This document shows, piece by piece, positions 15,295 through 25,348 of a stretch of DNA of 64,000 bases (positions are counted from its first letter, which is position 1; every line of letters begins with the position of its first letter). Source of the DNA: a virus. The stretch is from IMG/VR virus record IMGVR_UViG_3300036770_002019, positions 1 through 64,000 of that record. One strand, 5' to 3'. A program made the position numbers and the translations under genes. The notes below the pieces were generated by a model. That model made no database searches, was not told where the DNA came from, and worked only from the letters and a program-made list of their open reading frames with translations.

Positions 15295-16716
15295 ATGGCT
15301 CTAATGCAGGTACTTAAAACCTATTACAACGACCAGCAAATGACCGACACAAACTCGTTGGTCAATGCTCTTATGGAGAAGCCCGAAGAGCTCTCCCCAA
15401 TTATCACTCACCTCGCAGGACGTGAAGAAAAGAAATTCCCTCTTTCTTTCTTGACTGAAGGAGTTGGTAACACTAAATCTATCGACCGCTTTGAGTATGA
15501 ATACCGTGTAAAAACTCACGAAGTAAACGTGCGCCCTGTAGTATCATCTTTGGGTACTGGTGCGGGTGGATCTATCTTTACAGTAGTATTCCCTGACAAG
15601 TGGTTTATTTTCCCTTACACGCTTGTATCTCAATCTGGGGTATTAGCACGTATCATGACTGAGCCTCAACCTACTGCAGGTGGTTATGAGTACAAACTTA
15701 AACTTGTATCTCCTGACCAATCTTCAATGCCAGCTGCTGATATTACTGCAGGCGCATTGTTTGGTATGTTGTACGCAAACGTAGGTGTAGATTTCTCTCG
15801 TGGAAATGCTTCTAACTGGGCAGCCCCAGGTCTTGTTCGTTCTAAAATTGGTACGATTCGTAAATCTTACCACTTTGCAGGTAACGCTAAAGACTATGTA
15901 GCTCAGTTCGAACTCCCAATGAAAGAAGGACGTACTACTAAACTTTGGATGGATTACGAAGAGTACCGTCACATGCTCAAGTTCAAAGAAGAGTGTGAAA
16001 TGTACTACTGGTATGGTGAGAAAACTTATGACAACAATGGTGTTAACCAAATGTTGGATGAGAATGGCCAACCTGTAATCTCTGGTCCAGGTCTCTTTGA
16101 GCAGATCATTAACAAAGACTCTTACTCAACTTTGACTCAAAACAAAATTGAGGATGTTATTGGTGATTTGTTCTACGGTATGACTGACGCTACTGATAAG
16201 CAAGTAACATTGTTTACAGGTATTGGTGGGGCTCGTGAATTTGATCGTGCACTTCGTAACTACTACAGCGGTTCAGGTAACGGATACCTACAAACTACTG
16301 AAGCTAAGTTTATCACTGGCAGCGGTCGCAGCCTTGGAATTACTGGTTACTTTACTTCTTATGACCACATTGATGGACATACTGTAAACGTAGTTAAAGT
16401 TCCATTGTTTGATCACGGTCCAGTAGCTCAAGCTTCTCAAAAGCACCCAGAATCTGGCCTCCCACTTGAATCATACAGAATGGTGTTTGTAGATCAATCA
16501 ACTTATGATGGTCAAAACAACCTTCAAATGATCAACAAAAAAGGTCGTGAAATGCTTCGTTGGTGTGTTGCAGGTTCAGTAGTTCCTAACGGATTTACTT
16601 CTACTGACACTCGCGCATCAGATATTGACGGTGCTTCAGTTCACATGCTTAAGACTGCAGGTATCTTGCTTCGCCGCTTTGATACCAGCTTGGATCTTCA
16701 GTGTGTTGCATCGTAA
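15295..16716 (+). CDS. Major capsid protein (HK97 fold, crAss-like)
   Basis: 473 residues beginning MALMQVLKTYYNDQQMTDTN. Length, position after the scaffold candidate and style (FPDKWFIFPYTLVSQSG, EYRHMLKFKEECEMYYWYGE, YYSGSGNGYL) match crAss-like capsid proteins. Codon choice differs from most of the window: CGT for Arg, GGT for Gly, CTT and GCT are favoured, as expected for a very abundant product. A long hairpin follows its stop codon. Confidence 0.85.
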   Translation: MALMQVLKTYYNDQQMTDTNSLVNALMEKPEELSPIITHLAGREEKKFPLSFLTEGVGNTKSIDRFEYEYRVKTHEVNVRPVVSSLGTGAGGSIFTVVFPDKWFIFPYTLVSQSGVLARIMTEPQPTAGGYEYKLKLVSPDQSSMPAADITAGALFGMLYANVGVDFSRGNASNWAAPGLVRSKIGTIRKSYHFAGNAKDYVAQFELPMKEGRTTKLWMDYEEYRHMLKFKEECEMYYWYGEKTYDNNGVNQMLDENGQPVISGPGLFEQIINKDSYSTLTQNKIEDVIGDLFYGMTDATDKQVTLFTGIGGAREFDRALRNYYSGSGNGYLQTTEAKFITGSGRSLGITGYFTSYDHIDGHTVNVVKVPLFDHGPVAQASQKHPESGLPLESYRMVFVDQSTYDGQNNLQMINKKGREMLRWCVAGSVVPNGFTSTDTRASDIDGASVHMLKTAGILLRRFDTSLDLQCVAS

Positions 16717-16722
16717 TTTGTG

Positions 16723-16769
16723 TTTGGTTTGCAGAAAGGGGGGTGTAACAGCCCCTCTTTCAAAACCAA
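16723..16769 (+). terminator. Hairpin after the capsid gene
   Basis: GAAAGGGG (16734-16741) pairs with CCCCTCTTTC (16752-16761) with one bulged T, and outer TGGTTT (16724-16729) pairs with AAACCA near 16763-16768. The T run after it is short and broken, so it may only partly terminate or may stabilise the capsid mRNA 3' end. Confidence 0.6.
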
Positions 16770-16811
16770 CTTTTAATATAAACCCTAGTTATTCTTAAAC
16801 TAAAAAGAACC

Positions 16812-17618
16812 ATGAAAAAAATCATTATCAGACGCAAAGAGGTTTTGAATCACCTCCCAAAAGAGATTCGAGCAGGAGCTAAAGTAACAATTGGCTCTAT
16901 TTATGTAGGACGTCAACCACTTAAAGGAGTTGAAGGGGAAGAAGCACAGAAATTGCTTAAAGACATTATTGATGTCCCAAGTAACCACCAAGACTGGCCT
17001 AAAAAAGAAAAAGACTTTTGGGCATCTATGAGAGTTAAAGTACCATTCGAAGGAAAAGAACTGGACATTAGTACCGACGAAGATGGGAATCCATTTAACA
17101 CTATGGATTACTTAACTTACAAATGGTGCCTTAAACACAGATTAGTGGCATCCACAAAGGAAGAGATGGAAGCTGATGGACGTAAAAGATTTTACATCTA
17201 CGACCCAGAAAAAGATCTTCTTAAAAAGAATGCAGAAGTTAAGGTTTCTAAAGAAGCAGATAAAGAATTTATCAAGCTTACAGGAAATACAGATAAAATG
17301 CGGATGTTACTCAGAGTATTATCTGTAGGATCTCGTCCTGAAAACTTAACTGACATGGAAGTAGAGAACATGCTTTACGAACTTAAAAACCAAAGTGCTG
17401 CAAAGTTCCTCAAGCATGCTATCGACCAAGATCTGGAAATTAGATCTGAAGTTTCAGAAATGATTGAATATGGAGTAATTCGCTTGATTGGGAATCAACA
17501 TATCTACATTGATGAAACTATCGGGGAAAATATCACAGATACAATTGTATACTTTAAGAATAAAAAGAACTCTGGCGCAGTAAACGCTATGAGGGCACAA
17601 CTTAAAGAATTGAAGTGA
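16812..17618 (+). CDS. Hypothetical virion protein after the capsid gene
   Basis: 268 residues, helical and charged, starting with a basic stretch (MKKIIIRRKEVLNHLPKEIR). No known domain recognised. A protein of this size follows the capsid gene in crAss-like phages and is thought to be structural. Its stop overlaps the next start (GTGA), so the two are translated together. Confidence 0.6.
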   Translation: MKKIIIRRKEVLNHLPKEIRAGAKVTIGSIYVGRQPLKGVEGEEAQKLLKDIIDVPSNHQDWPKKEKDFWASMRVKVPFEGKELDISTDEDGNPFNTMDYLTYKWCLKHRLVASTKEEMEADGRKRFYIYDPEKDLLKKNAEVKVSKEADKEFIKLTGNTDKMRMLLRVLSVGSRPENLTDMEVENMLYELKNQSAAKFLKHAIDQDLEIRSEVSEMIEYGVIRLIGNQHIYIDETIGENITDTIVYFKNKKNSGAVNAMRAQLKELK

Positions 17619-18730
17619 CCATAAATGAAATGCATATAGCTGTTAACCTGGGGGTGCAAAAGATTGCATCCTTCCAGGTTGACAACTTTTTACCTCAAGA
17701 GATTGACCATGAGTTAAACTCTGCTATGGATAGATTTATCAAACAACGATACTATCCATTAGGTAATAAGTACAGAAAAGGATTTGAGCAATCTCAAAAG
17801 CGAATTGATGACCTTAGAACTTTAGTGTCTACAAATGTTGCTAGCACCTTCTTGTTAGACAGTATTGAACTGTCAGACAATGTGTTAGATGATAACTACT
17901 TTGCAGATACTGCAGCACTCCCAAATGATTACTTATTTTTAGTAAATTTGAGGGCAGATTTGTTTGATGTATGTACTCCTACTACATTTAACATTGTAGC
18001 AGAAACATTCGCTTATCAAATAATAAACTTAACTCCCCCAATTACTGGGTATTATCTTACTAGAGTGCAGATACAATTATCAAGCAACAACCCAGTAACA
18101 GTAATTCAAAACAACAATGGGATTACTTACGATCAATTGCTTGATTCAAACAACTACACAAACAACTGTTGCACACCAGTACTATCTATAGAAACAAGTA
18201 CTCAAGGAAATACAGTAGAATTAACCCCAACTGTAGATGGGAATGAAATTTATTTAAAGATCGACACAGATCTATGGCAAGGTCCTTTAGTTACAACATT
18301 AACTTGGAGTAATGGATCTGAAACAGAGATTGTAACAATGGGAACCTACCAATCACACACAATAAGAAGAAGAGCGCTCCCAACAAACATAACACCTATT
18401 AGAAGAATTGTAGTATGTAGTTATTCTCAACTTGATGATATTTATACCTTACTCCAAGATCCTTTTAATACGACAAAAAGCACAGAGCCTAAATATACAT
18501 TAGATGAAAACTTTGTAAGAATATACACGACCAATGAATTTATAATTTCAAATGCGAGGATTACCTATATTAGGAGACCTCAAAGAATGAATAGAATTAT
18601 TGGGGTTGGTTGTGAACTTCCAGAGCATACACATCAAGAGATTGTAGAAATGGCTATAAAAAGCATACTAGAGGGAATACAAGACCCTAGGTATCAATCA
18701 CAGTCTATGGAAAACATGGAGAGTGAATAA
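17615..18730 (+). CDS. Connector (ring-type) protein candidate
   Basis: 371 residues. The N-terminus (KIASFQVDNFLPQEIDHELN, then SAMDRFIKQRYY) has the pattern of the crAss-like proteins that form rings under the portal: two helices, then a Thr/Asn-rich beta domain. The middle (residues 120-235) is a beta-rich insertion with paired Cys (NNCCTPVL). GTG start in a GTGA overlap; an ATG five codons later is possible. Which ring of the neck it forms cannot be decided. Confidence 0.6.
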   Translation: MTINEMHIAVNLGVQKIASFQVDNFLPQEIDHELNSAMDRFIKQRYYPLGNKYRKGFEQSQKRIDDLRTLVSTNVASTFLLDSIELSDNVLDDNYFADTAALPNDYLFLVNLRADLFDVCTPTTFNIVAETFAYQIINLTPPITGYYLTRVQIQLSSNNPVTVIQNNNGITYDQLLDSNNYTNNCCTPVLSIETSTQGNTVELTPTVDGNEIYLKIDTDLWQGPLVTTLTWSNGSETEIVTMGTYQSHTIRRRALPTNITPIRRIVVCSYSQLDDIYTLLQDPFNTTKSTEPKYTLDENFVRIYTTNEFIISNARITYIRRPQRMNRIIGVGCELPEHTHQEIVEMAIKSILEGIQDPRYQSQSMENMESE

Positions 18731-18767
18731 TTAATTTAATGTTTAATCCCAAAAAATAACAAAAACA

Positions 18768-19853
18768 ATGGGAACTAATTTATCACAAGTGTTTATCTCA
18801 AACACTGACGTTTTGGAGTCAGGTACGTCTTTTACAGGCATTGCTAGCACCCCAGAAATTGGAATCTGGAACCTTGCAGGTAACTCAGGTGCAGGCGCTT
18901 ATGTAAATACAGCTTTGTATCAAGCTACTGCTGACTTGACAGATTTGGATACTGGTGAAACACTGGCAGCTATTGCAAATCCGTTGTGGTTCTACAACAA
19001 TTTGCAATTTGTTCAAGGTACTGCAGGTAACCCAATTGCTACCCCAATGATTAATACACGAAACATTCGTCGTATTAAGTATGATCCATTTGTAGTATCT
19101 GCAGGTCATCAAACTGTTATTGATGTTGGTACTGCACTTAACAGCAAAAATGCAACCTTTAAATTTGTACTTAGAACAACTCCTGTAGATCAGTTGAGTT
19201 TTTATGATGCAGATGGTACTGGTTTGCCTGATTTGTCTGGGGGTGGGTATCAATTTCCTCTAGCGGCATTTAACACCACTAACCACAAAGTTATTAATGT
19301 TGAGTCATTGTTTGCGGCACGCCCAACCAACGATGAGGCAGGTGTTTACGATCACTTGGTTACGCTTATTGCAGCTAACCCTATATTGAATGCTTTGTTC
19401 AATGTTACGGATGGCACTACTACTTGTACTATTGCAGCACGTCACCCTGGTGTTATCTTCGATCTTATCATTAACAATGATACTGACGAAACTACCCTTG
19501 CATCTTCAGTTCAAACTGTAACTGGATTTGTACCAGGTACAGGTAATGCTTGGCAAGTTCTTGGTGAGGAAATTCGTTGCAGAAGCCGCTACGGTAACTT
19601 CAACCGCATGTACCTACCACAAAACATGCCTACTTACACCCAAGCTACATATCAGTACGACAAAATCACTATCGAGTACGAACACAACTGGCCAACTTCT
19701 ACAGGTATTGCACCTGCTGGAACTCTTAATCAAGTTGTATTGTACTTCACTGATACTGATGGTACTGCGCCTGTAGTTGGTGATTCAGGTACAGCTACTT
19801 ACGATAATGCCTTTGGCCTTACTATCGCAACTGCTGCTGAATTTATTTGGTAA
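18768..19853 (+). CDS. Abundant virion protein (capsid auxiliary or tail component)
   Basis: 361 residues, beta-rich, Thr/Asn/Ala-rich, no transmembrane part. Like the capsid gene, it uses CGT, GGT and CTT codons far more than its neighbours, and it ends at a strong terminator; both features point to a product made in many copies. Candidates are a capsid decoration protein or a main tail-building subunit. No domain recognised from sequence alone. Confidence 0.6.
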   Translation: MGTNLSQVFISNTDVLESGTSFTGIASTPEIGIWNLAGNSGAGAYVNTALYQATADLTDLDTGETLAAIANPLWFYNNLQFVQGTAGNPIATPMINTRNIRRIKYDPFVVSAGHQTVIDVGTALNSKNATFKFVLRTTPVDQLSFYDADGTGLPDLSGGGYQFPLAAFNTTNHKVINVESLFAARPTNDEAGVYDHLVTLIAANPILNALFNVTDGTTTCTIAARHPGVIFDLIINNDTDETTLASSVQTVTGFVPGTGNAWQVLGEEIRCRSRYGNFNRMYLPQNMPTYTQATYQYDKITIEYEHNWPTSTGIAPAGTLNQVVLYFTDTDGTAPVVGDSGTATYDNAFGLTIATAAEFIW

Positions 19854-19859
19854 TAAAAT

Positions 19860-19898
19860 GGGAGGGTCTAAGAAACACTTAGCCCTCCCTTTATTTTT
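19860..19898 (+). terminator. Strong intrinsic terminator
   Basis: GGGAGGG (19860-19866) pairs with CCCTCCC (19883-19889) and CTAAG (19868-19872) with CTTAG (19878-19882), loop AAACA; TTTATTTTTAA follows. It closes the capsid-region transcript. Confidence 0.9.
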
Positions 19899-19903
19899 AA
19901 ATT

Positions 19904-20356
19904 ATGATAAACTCTAATTGTACTCAGATCTTATTTAATATACCAGTACCTGCAAATGCTGTAGGTAATGTTACAATTGAAGTAACTAATGGGGACGGAA
20001 CCGTTCAAAACTTTCCAGCTGTTGCGGTTGGGGGATTTGTAACTATTAACGTAAATATGGTTACAAGCGGAGTTGTATCATATGCAGTTCTTAGAGCAAA
20101 CAATGTAATTACAACTGGGACACTTGTATCTGGGTGTGAAATTGATTGCTGTTTAGCAAAACTCGTAGAGTCTGCTATTAATTGCACATGTAAATGTGAC
20201 AAATGTAAAGAAGAGCTCATGCGAGCTGAAAAAATTTATCTACTATTAGCTGCTGCTAAATTTGCAGCAGAGATAGAGAATAACTATGATGACGCTGTCG
20301 CCAAGTATAATAAAGCTAGAGAATTCTGCACAGAAGTTTGTGCTTGTGGATGTTAA
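19904..20356 (+). CDS. Cysteine-rich small virion protein
   Basis: 150 residues: a beta-rich N-terminal half, then a Cys-rich middle (CEIDCCLAKL, CTCKCDKCKEEL), a helical stretch, and a C-terminal CTEVCACGC. The clustered Cys could bind metal or form disulfides. It comes right before the Cys-repeat fibre gene with only 3 bases between, so it may attach that fibre to the particle. No family named with confidence. Confidence 0.55.
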   Translation: MINSNCTQILFNIPVPANAVGNVTIEVTNGDGTVQNFPAVAVGGFVTINVNMVTSGVVSYAVLRANNVITTGTLVSGCEIDCCLAKLVESAINCTCKCDKCKEELMRAEKIYLLLAAAKFAAEIENNYDDAVAKYNKAREFCTEVCACGC

Positions 20357-20359
20357 ACT

Positions 20360-23300
20360 ATGAGATTATTTTACGCACAGTCTGGGGATAATAAAGTTAC
20401 GGTAACAGCACCGTTTAATACGTTCACATCTAAATCATCTTTTGATGCTTTATATGGGGTAAAGCCTTACGCGTATACAGATGGTGATGGTAAAAGACAT
20501 GAGTTTAAGTCAACAGATTTTCAAAGTATAAACTACTATCCACAAAACAACGGACACTACTACATAGAGATTTTATTCTCAGCAAGCTTTACACCGAAGA
20601 ATGGGGCAATTCTTCATCTTAAAGCAATGTTTGAGTCCAAAGCTGAGCAAGTATTTACACTTCCATATGTAAAACAAAGCTCTGTAAAAGATGGGGAAGC
20701 CAGCGTTCAACAAGCTACAATAGCTATTACTAGAGAGGCTACTACTACAATAGCAAACACAGCATACAAAGTATATGTAAATTCTCAATTAGTTGAAACT
20801 AAGGCTATTCAGTCAAAAGCATTTAGTGGGGATATAAACTTATATCAAAACCCTGCGGATTCTGTTATTGAGTTTGTTGGGGTAACTAGTCAGTCAGAAC
20901 TAATCCCACAGTATCTTAACAACAACAAAGGTAAGTTCTTAACTAGTTCTGACTTCCTTGCAACTATTAATAACGAATCTTCTTACTTCTACGTATTTAC
21001 AGATAGACTATCTACAGAACCATTTGTAGTAGCTAATAAAGTAGGGTGTTTAGACGCAACAGCTAGCAATTACAATATTGCAGCTAAACCGCAGTTTAAT
21101 AACAACAGCTGTATATACGATTACAGAGAACCTAGAAATGTAGTAATTACAACTACTGTAGCATCTTCAAAGTTCCCAAATGTAACTATAACATATTCAG
21201 AAACTAACTTAGATAGTGCTAGTTATGACAATGCGGCTAACTTTACATCCTCTGTATCCATTAACGGGGCTACTGCAACTACGTTAACAACTACGGTCAA
21301 TGTAGAAGATGATGTTACAACATTATTTATTAAAGGTGAAAATGCCCCAGCATCAAGTAACTTAGATTCTTTAGTTGGGATTGATCTCCCATTTGCAAGA
21401 ATAACAGTTCTAGACAATGTTAATTCAGAAGATAGATCTTTCTTCTTCCCAACATTCAGAGCAACATCGAGTGGATGTGTAGATAACACAGCACTTAACT
21501 ATGAAGCAGGATCAACTCCTTGTACAAACTGCTGTTTATACTGCAACGATTTAGTTAATGGTCTGCAGTCAATATCATTTAACGGTCCTTTAGGATTTTC
21601 AAGTAGTAATGATGTTACCAATGATGATAATACAACTGTCTATGGAAGTATAGATATAGTATTTTCAGAACCAACTGAGTTTTTTAACAACCTCAGTAAC
21701 TTGCTAGTTAGCATGTCTAATACTTATTGGACAATTAATTACTACAATGTAAATCAAGTAGTTTTACCACAATCTCAGGGACTACAAGCAACTATATCTG
21801 GATCAGCACTTATAAATGACACAAACGATGCAGGAAGTGCTGCACAAATACAATTCGTAACCCCACCATCTAATAACTCTGGTTTATTCCCAGGAAATCA
21901 ATACTACGCAGAGTATGTATTTAATAATGGGAGTGGGTGCACATTTTATGCATATGCTTTATTTACAGTCCCATTTAATGGATGTCTAGACCCGTCAGCT
22001 ACTAATTACTCACCTTTACCAGGAAACACAGGGTTAGGAAATTGCACATACAGCTCAGATCAAACAGATTGTACACAATCAATTATAGCATCTATTACAC
22101 AACCTACTGTAATAACAAATGCATATGCTTTAGCTAGCTTAACAGTATTTGGGCAGGCTTCTGATGGAGTCAATGCAGATGTTTATGGAGAGTATACAAT
22201 ACTTTACAGTCTATACGAAATTAGTAGCGGGGCATTTATTGGTACTTACGTAGTAGATTCTGCAGTAGTTGTAGGACCTGGTAACCCATTTGTTACGTCA
22301 ATATCTTTACCCCCAAACACTTCAGCTACAATAACTATCACAGAACTTAATTCTAGTTGTAGTGAAGTTCTTCAAATATTCCATCCTGGGATAGTTCAAG
22401 TATTTGGGTGCACAGATCCTCTAGCCGTAAATTACAATTCGACTGCAACAGCAGAGAATGGTTCATGTGTATACTGTGACCAACTAGACTTAAGAGCTTT
22501 ATCTTTTACAAATGCTAGTGGTTCATGCTCATCGTCAAACTCAGATGGGACTATAACATTTGCAGTAACTAATGCCCCTGGGACATTCTATATTGTAATA
22601 GTACCGCTAATTGCCCCAGCTTACCAGCTCCCCCCTAACCAACTTATAGCTACTAACTTATCTGCAGGTATATATACTGCACAAGTAGTAGTTAATATGG
22701 GTCCAGGTATCAACTGTATTATAGACCTAAATGAATCAATAGGTATAGGAGTAACTACAAGTGGATGTGGCTGTACAAACCCATTAGCTGTAAACTTCAA
22801 TCCATTAGCAACTGAAGATGATGGAAGTTGTATAATTTTAGGGTGTACGGACGAATTAGCAATTAATTACTCCCCAAACGCTACTGTATCTGACGGATCT
22901 TGTATATACAACGTCAACCCAATAGAACCTGCGTGCATTCCAAACAGTGTAGATAACACTAATACTTACGATGTTACATTAAGTAACATACGTAGATGTC
23001 TTTCAAAAGAAGGAACTACACTTCTATTTAAAATACGTGGTGGGGTTAAGTGTGATACTACAGATCAAATAAAAATTACTTTAGTAACTTATTTACTTGG
23101 GAGATTAGGATTAGATTGTTTGTATAACTGTAACTACACATTCGACTACAATGGTCAAGAGATTGATTGCGAAAATCTTTGGACTCTTGGGGGACCTAGT
23201 GGTCCTGAGCTAGAATGGGATACTACTACAATCTATGCAGCTGGAGATATGATTAGATATACATCTAATGGAATTACTAGTTACTACACTACAATAGAGG

Positions 23301-23530
23301 CAGGGCAAGCTTTATTACCCCCACCAGCAGAGCCTTTAAAATGGATAAGATGTCAGGATTATTCATTACCTTCGGGAACAGAAACATATCTAAATACTTT
23401 CATTAACTTTGCAAGAAAGTTTTGTTTAGTTTGTTTTTCAGACCCACTACCTGTAGCTCAATCCATAAGTGTAGAAAACAATTTACTTGGGGGAATAACT
23501 TTAGAAAACGGGGATAACATACAATTATAA
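20360..23530 (+). CDS. Large fibre or adhesin with GCTDPxAxNY repeats
   Basis: 1056 residues, Asn/Thr/Ser-rich, beta-structured. At least six copies of the module GCxDxxAxNYxxxAxxxxxxSC are visible, near residues 229, 372, 535, 683, 805 and 832; clear ones read FGCTDPLAVNYNSTATAENG and LGCTDELAINYSPNATVSDG. Such repeats are frequent in secreted and surface proteins of Flavobacteriia, so the phage appears to use a host-type extracellular module. The C-terminus (about 900-1056) is a separate domain with its own Cys pattern (CDTTDQ, CLYNCNY). Likely receptor-binding fibre. TAATG overlap with the next gene. Confidence 0.65.
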   Translation: MRLFYAQSGDNKVTVTAPFNTFTSKSSFDALYGVKPYAYTDGDGKRHEFKSTDFQSINYYPQNNGHYYIEILFSASFTPKNGAILHLKAMFESKAEQVFTLPYVKQSSVKDGEASVQQATIAITREATTTIANTAYKVYVNSQLVETKAIQSKAFSGDINLYQNPADSVIEFVGVTSQSELIPQYLNNNKGKFLTSSDFLATINNESSYFYVFTDRLSTEPFVVANKVGCLDATASNYNIAAKPQFNNNSCIYDYREPRNVVITTTVASSKFPNVTITYSETNLDSASYDNAANFTSSVSINGATATTLTTTVNVEDDVTTLFIKGENAPASSNLDSLVGIDLPFARITVLDNVNSEDRSFFFPTFRATSSGCVDNTALNYEAGSTPCTNCCLYCNDLVNGLQSISFNGPLGFSSSNDVTNDDNTTVYGSIDIVFSEPTEFFNNLSNLLVSMSNTYWTINYYNVNQVVLPQSQGLQATISGSALINDTNDAGSAAQIQFVTPPSNNSGLFPGNQYYAEYVFNNGSGCTFYAYALFTVPFNGCLDPSATNYSPLPGNTGLGNCTYSSDQTDCTQSIIASITQPTVITNAYALASLTVFGQASDGVNADVYGEYTILYSLYEISSGAFIGTYVVDSAVVVGPGNPFVTSISLPPNTSATITITELNSSCSEVLQIFHPGIVQVFGCTDPLAVNYNSTATAENGSCVYCDQLDLRALSFTNASGSCSSSNSDGTITFAVTNAPGTFYIVIVPLIAPAYQLPPNQLIATNLSAGIYTAQVVVNMGPGINCIIDLNESIGIGVTTSGCGCTNPLAVNFNPLATEDDGSCIILGCTDELAINYSPNATVSDGSCIYNVNPIEPACIPNSVDNTNTYDVTLSNIRRCLSKEGTTLLFKIRGGVKCDTTDQIKITLVTYLLGRLGLDCLYNCNYTFDYNGQEIDCENLWTLGGPSGPELEWDTTTIYAAGDMIRYTSNGITSYYTTIEAGQALLPPPAEPLKWIRCQDYSLPSGTETYLNTFINFARKFCLVCFSDPLPVAQSISVENNLLGGITLENGDNIQL

Positions 23531-24933
23531 TGGCTACAATAACTAACCTAGCAGCTCTAACAAAAACTAACGTAACCACTAATGATTACTTGTTAGTAGC
23601 TAACTCAGCTAAACAAACCAATACTAAGTTTCAGCTTTCTACTTTATTCCCAACAGTTCAAACAAAAGCTGGGGCTTCTGGAGCTGACTTGTTTGTAGAT
23701 ATTACAGATAAAAATGTAATCAATCTTAAAGGTATTGAGTCTGCAAATAATAAAATTACAGTTACTACAGCTGCTAACGATATTGTACTAACTCTCGCAG
23801 AAGCTAATATAGATCTAGCTAATTGTGACAATACTACCTCAACATTTCTATCTAGTGTCAATCTTACATCTAATGTAACAGGTACTCTCCCAGTAGCTAA
23901 TGGGGGTACAAACGCTACATCCTTTTTAGATAAAGCTGTTGTTATAACGCAAGCTTCTGGTACTGACACTCTTAGCTCTTTGGCTATGACTACTAACGGT
24001 CAATTGTTAATTGGGGGTACTAGCGGTCCACAAGTAGCTACGTTAACTGCAGGTACTAACATCACTATAACTAATGGGGATGGGGCTATTACTATCAATT
24101 CATCTTTAGCATCTGTATCCTCAGATCTAGATATGAATAACAACGACATAGATCTTGGAACAGGCTATATTAGTTCAGATGGTAATAGTAATGGTGTTAG
24201 AGTTACAGGAAATAATGCATACGTAGGTACTGCAGCATCTTATTTTAACTCTGCGGTACTTAATCTAAGTGGGGGAATAGATCTACTCACAAATACATCT
24301 CACACCATTAAAGTAGTAGCAGGAACAACTCCTGGAACACTAACTGTACAAGGACAAGATACTACTACTACAAATGGTAATGGGGGTAATTTAACTTTAT
24401 CTGCAGGAGATGCAGACGGCAGTGGTACAGGTGGACAACTAAATCTTTATGGAGGGGATACTGGATCTGGGACAGGGGGCAGTATTAAACTTATTACTTC
24501 AGTAGCAGGTACATATACTGACGCTATAACTATAGATGGGAGTTCTGACGTTACTGTAAATAACGGTAGTTTAATTATTGCTCAAGCTACTGAAGGATTA
24601 GTACATACTAACAAAGGAGCTGTAACACAGGCTACTAGCCACGCAACTGGGGTTACTGTAAATGCAACTTCAGGAATTATAACATTAGCAGGGGTAGCCC
24701 TGAATGCTGCTGCAGAAGCAGAGTTTACAGTAACAAATGGTGCTGTAACTACAGGATCTTTGATACTTCTAACAGTACAATGCCCAGCTGCAGCATCAGA
24801 GACAGATAATGCAACTTTAGTAGCTCAACTGAGTGGGGTAAGTAATGGAAGTTTTAACATCCGTCTTACTAACCCAGGAGCTGGAAATACATCAACCAAC
24901 GCACACAAAATAAACTTCTTAGTTATAAATTAA
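23530..24933 (+). CDS. Tail-fibre protein
   Basis: 467 residues. It carries standard phage-fibre strings: VTGTLPVANGGTNATS near residue 115-130, QLLIGGTSGPQVATLTAGTN, ITNGDGAITI, then glycine-rich turns (NGGNLTLSAGDADGSGTGGQ). The C-terminal 100 residues (AAEAEFTVTNGAVTTGSLIL) form a compact domain typical of fibre tips. It likely forms trimeric fibres with the preceding gene product; start overlaps the previous stop (TAATG). Confidence 0.75.
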   Translation: MATITNLAALTKTNVTTNDYLLVANSAKQTNTKFQLSTLFPTVQTKAGASGADLFVDITDKNVINLKGIESANNKITVTTAANDIVLTLAEANIDLANCDNTTSTFLSSVNLTSNVTGTLPVANGGTNATSFLDKAVVITQASGTDTLSSLAMTTNGQLLIGGTSGPQVATLTAGTNITITNGDGAITINSSLASVSSDLDMNNNDIDLGTGYISSDGNSNGVRVTGNNAYVGTAASYFNSAVLNLSGGIDLLTNTSHTIKVVAGTTPGTLTVQGQDTTTTNGNGGNLTLSAGDADGSGTGGQLNLYGGDTGSGTGGSIKLITSVAGTYTDAITIDGSSDVTVNNGSLIIAQATEGLVHTNKGAVTQATSHATGVTVNATSGIITLAGVALNAAAEAEFTVTNGAVTTGSLILLTVQCPAAASETDNATLVAQLSGVSNGSFNIRLTNPGAGNTSTNAHKINFLVIN

Positions 24934-24943
24934 TCGCAAACAC

Positions 24944-25348
24944 ATGACACAAATTACAGGAACTAACAGAGAGTTTTTACAAATTTTAAAAGCTCTTGAA
25001 TCAGTAAAAACCTTAAAAGGTAAAACTTTTGCACTTCTAGTTGCTAAAAATATTAGCAGTATTACAGAACATCTTCAACCTATCGAAAAAGCTTCTATCC
25101 CTTCTAAAGACTTTCAAGAGCTTTCAGTAAAAGTTCACAAACTTATCGAAGAAGAAAAGTCAGAAGAAATAGAGAAAATTGAAAGTGAGCATGTTGAAAT
25201 AATTGAAGAACGTAAACATCAATTAGACAATGTTGAGAAGATGCTGAATATGGAAAGCAGTGTAGGAGTTAATTTAATAAGTGAAGAACATTTACCTAGT
25301 GATATCACAGCAGATCAAATTTATGGGCTGCTTAAAATCTTAAAATAA
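24944..25348 (+). CDS. Hypothetical protein with coiled coil, 134 aa
   Basis: Helical; residues 65-100 (KLIEEEKSEEIEKIESEHVE) form a strongly charged coiled coil. No family recognised. It lies between fibre genes and a small beta-rich protein; a fibre-assembly or tail-linked role is plausible but not shown. Confidence 0.5.
   Translation: MTQITGTNREFLQILKALESVKTLKGKTFALLVAKNISSITEHLQPIEKASIPSKDFQELSVKVHKLIEEEKSEEIEKIESEHVEIIEERKHQLDNVEKMLNMESSVGVNLISEEHLPSDITADQIYGLLKILK

Noticed and set aside
20360-24933. Diversity-generating retroelement target in the fibre genes
   Set aside because: No reverse transcriptase frame and no template/variable repeat pair seen in the window.
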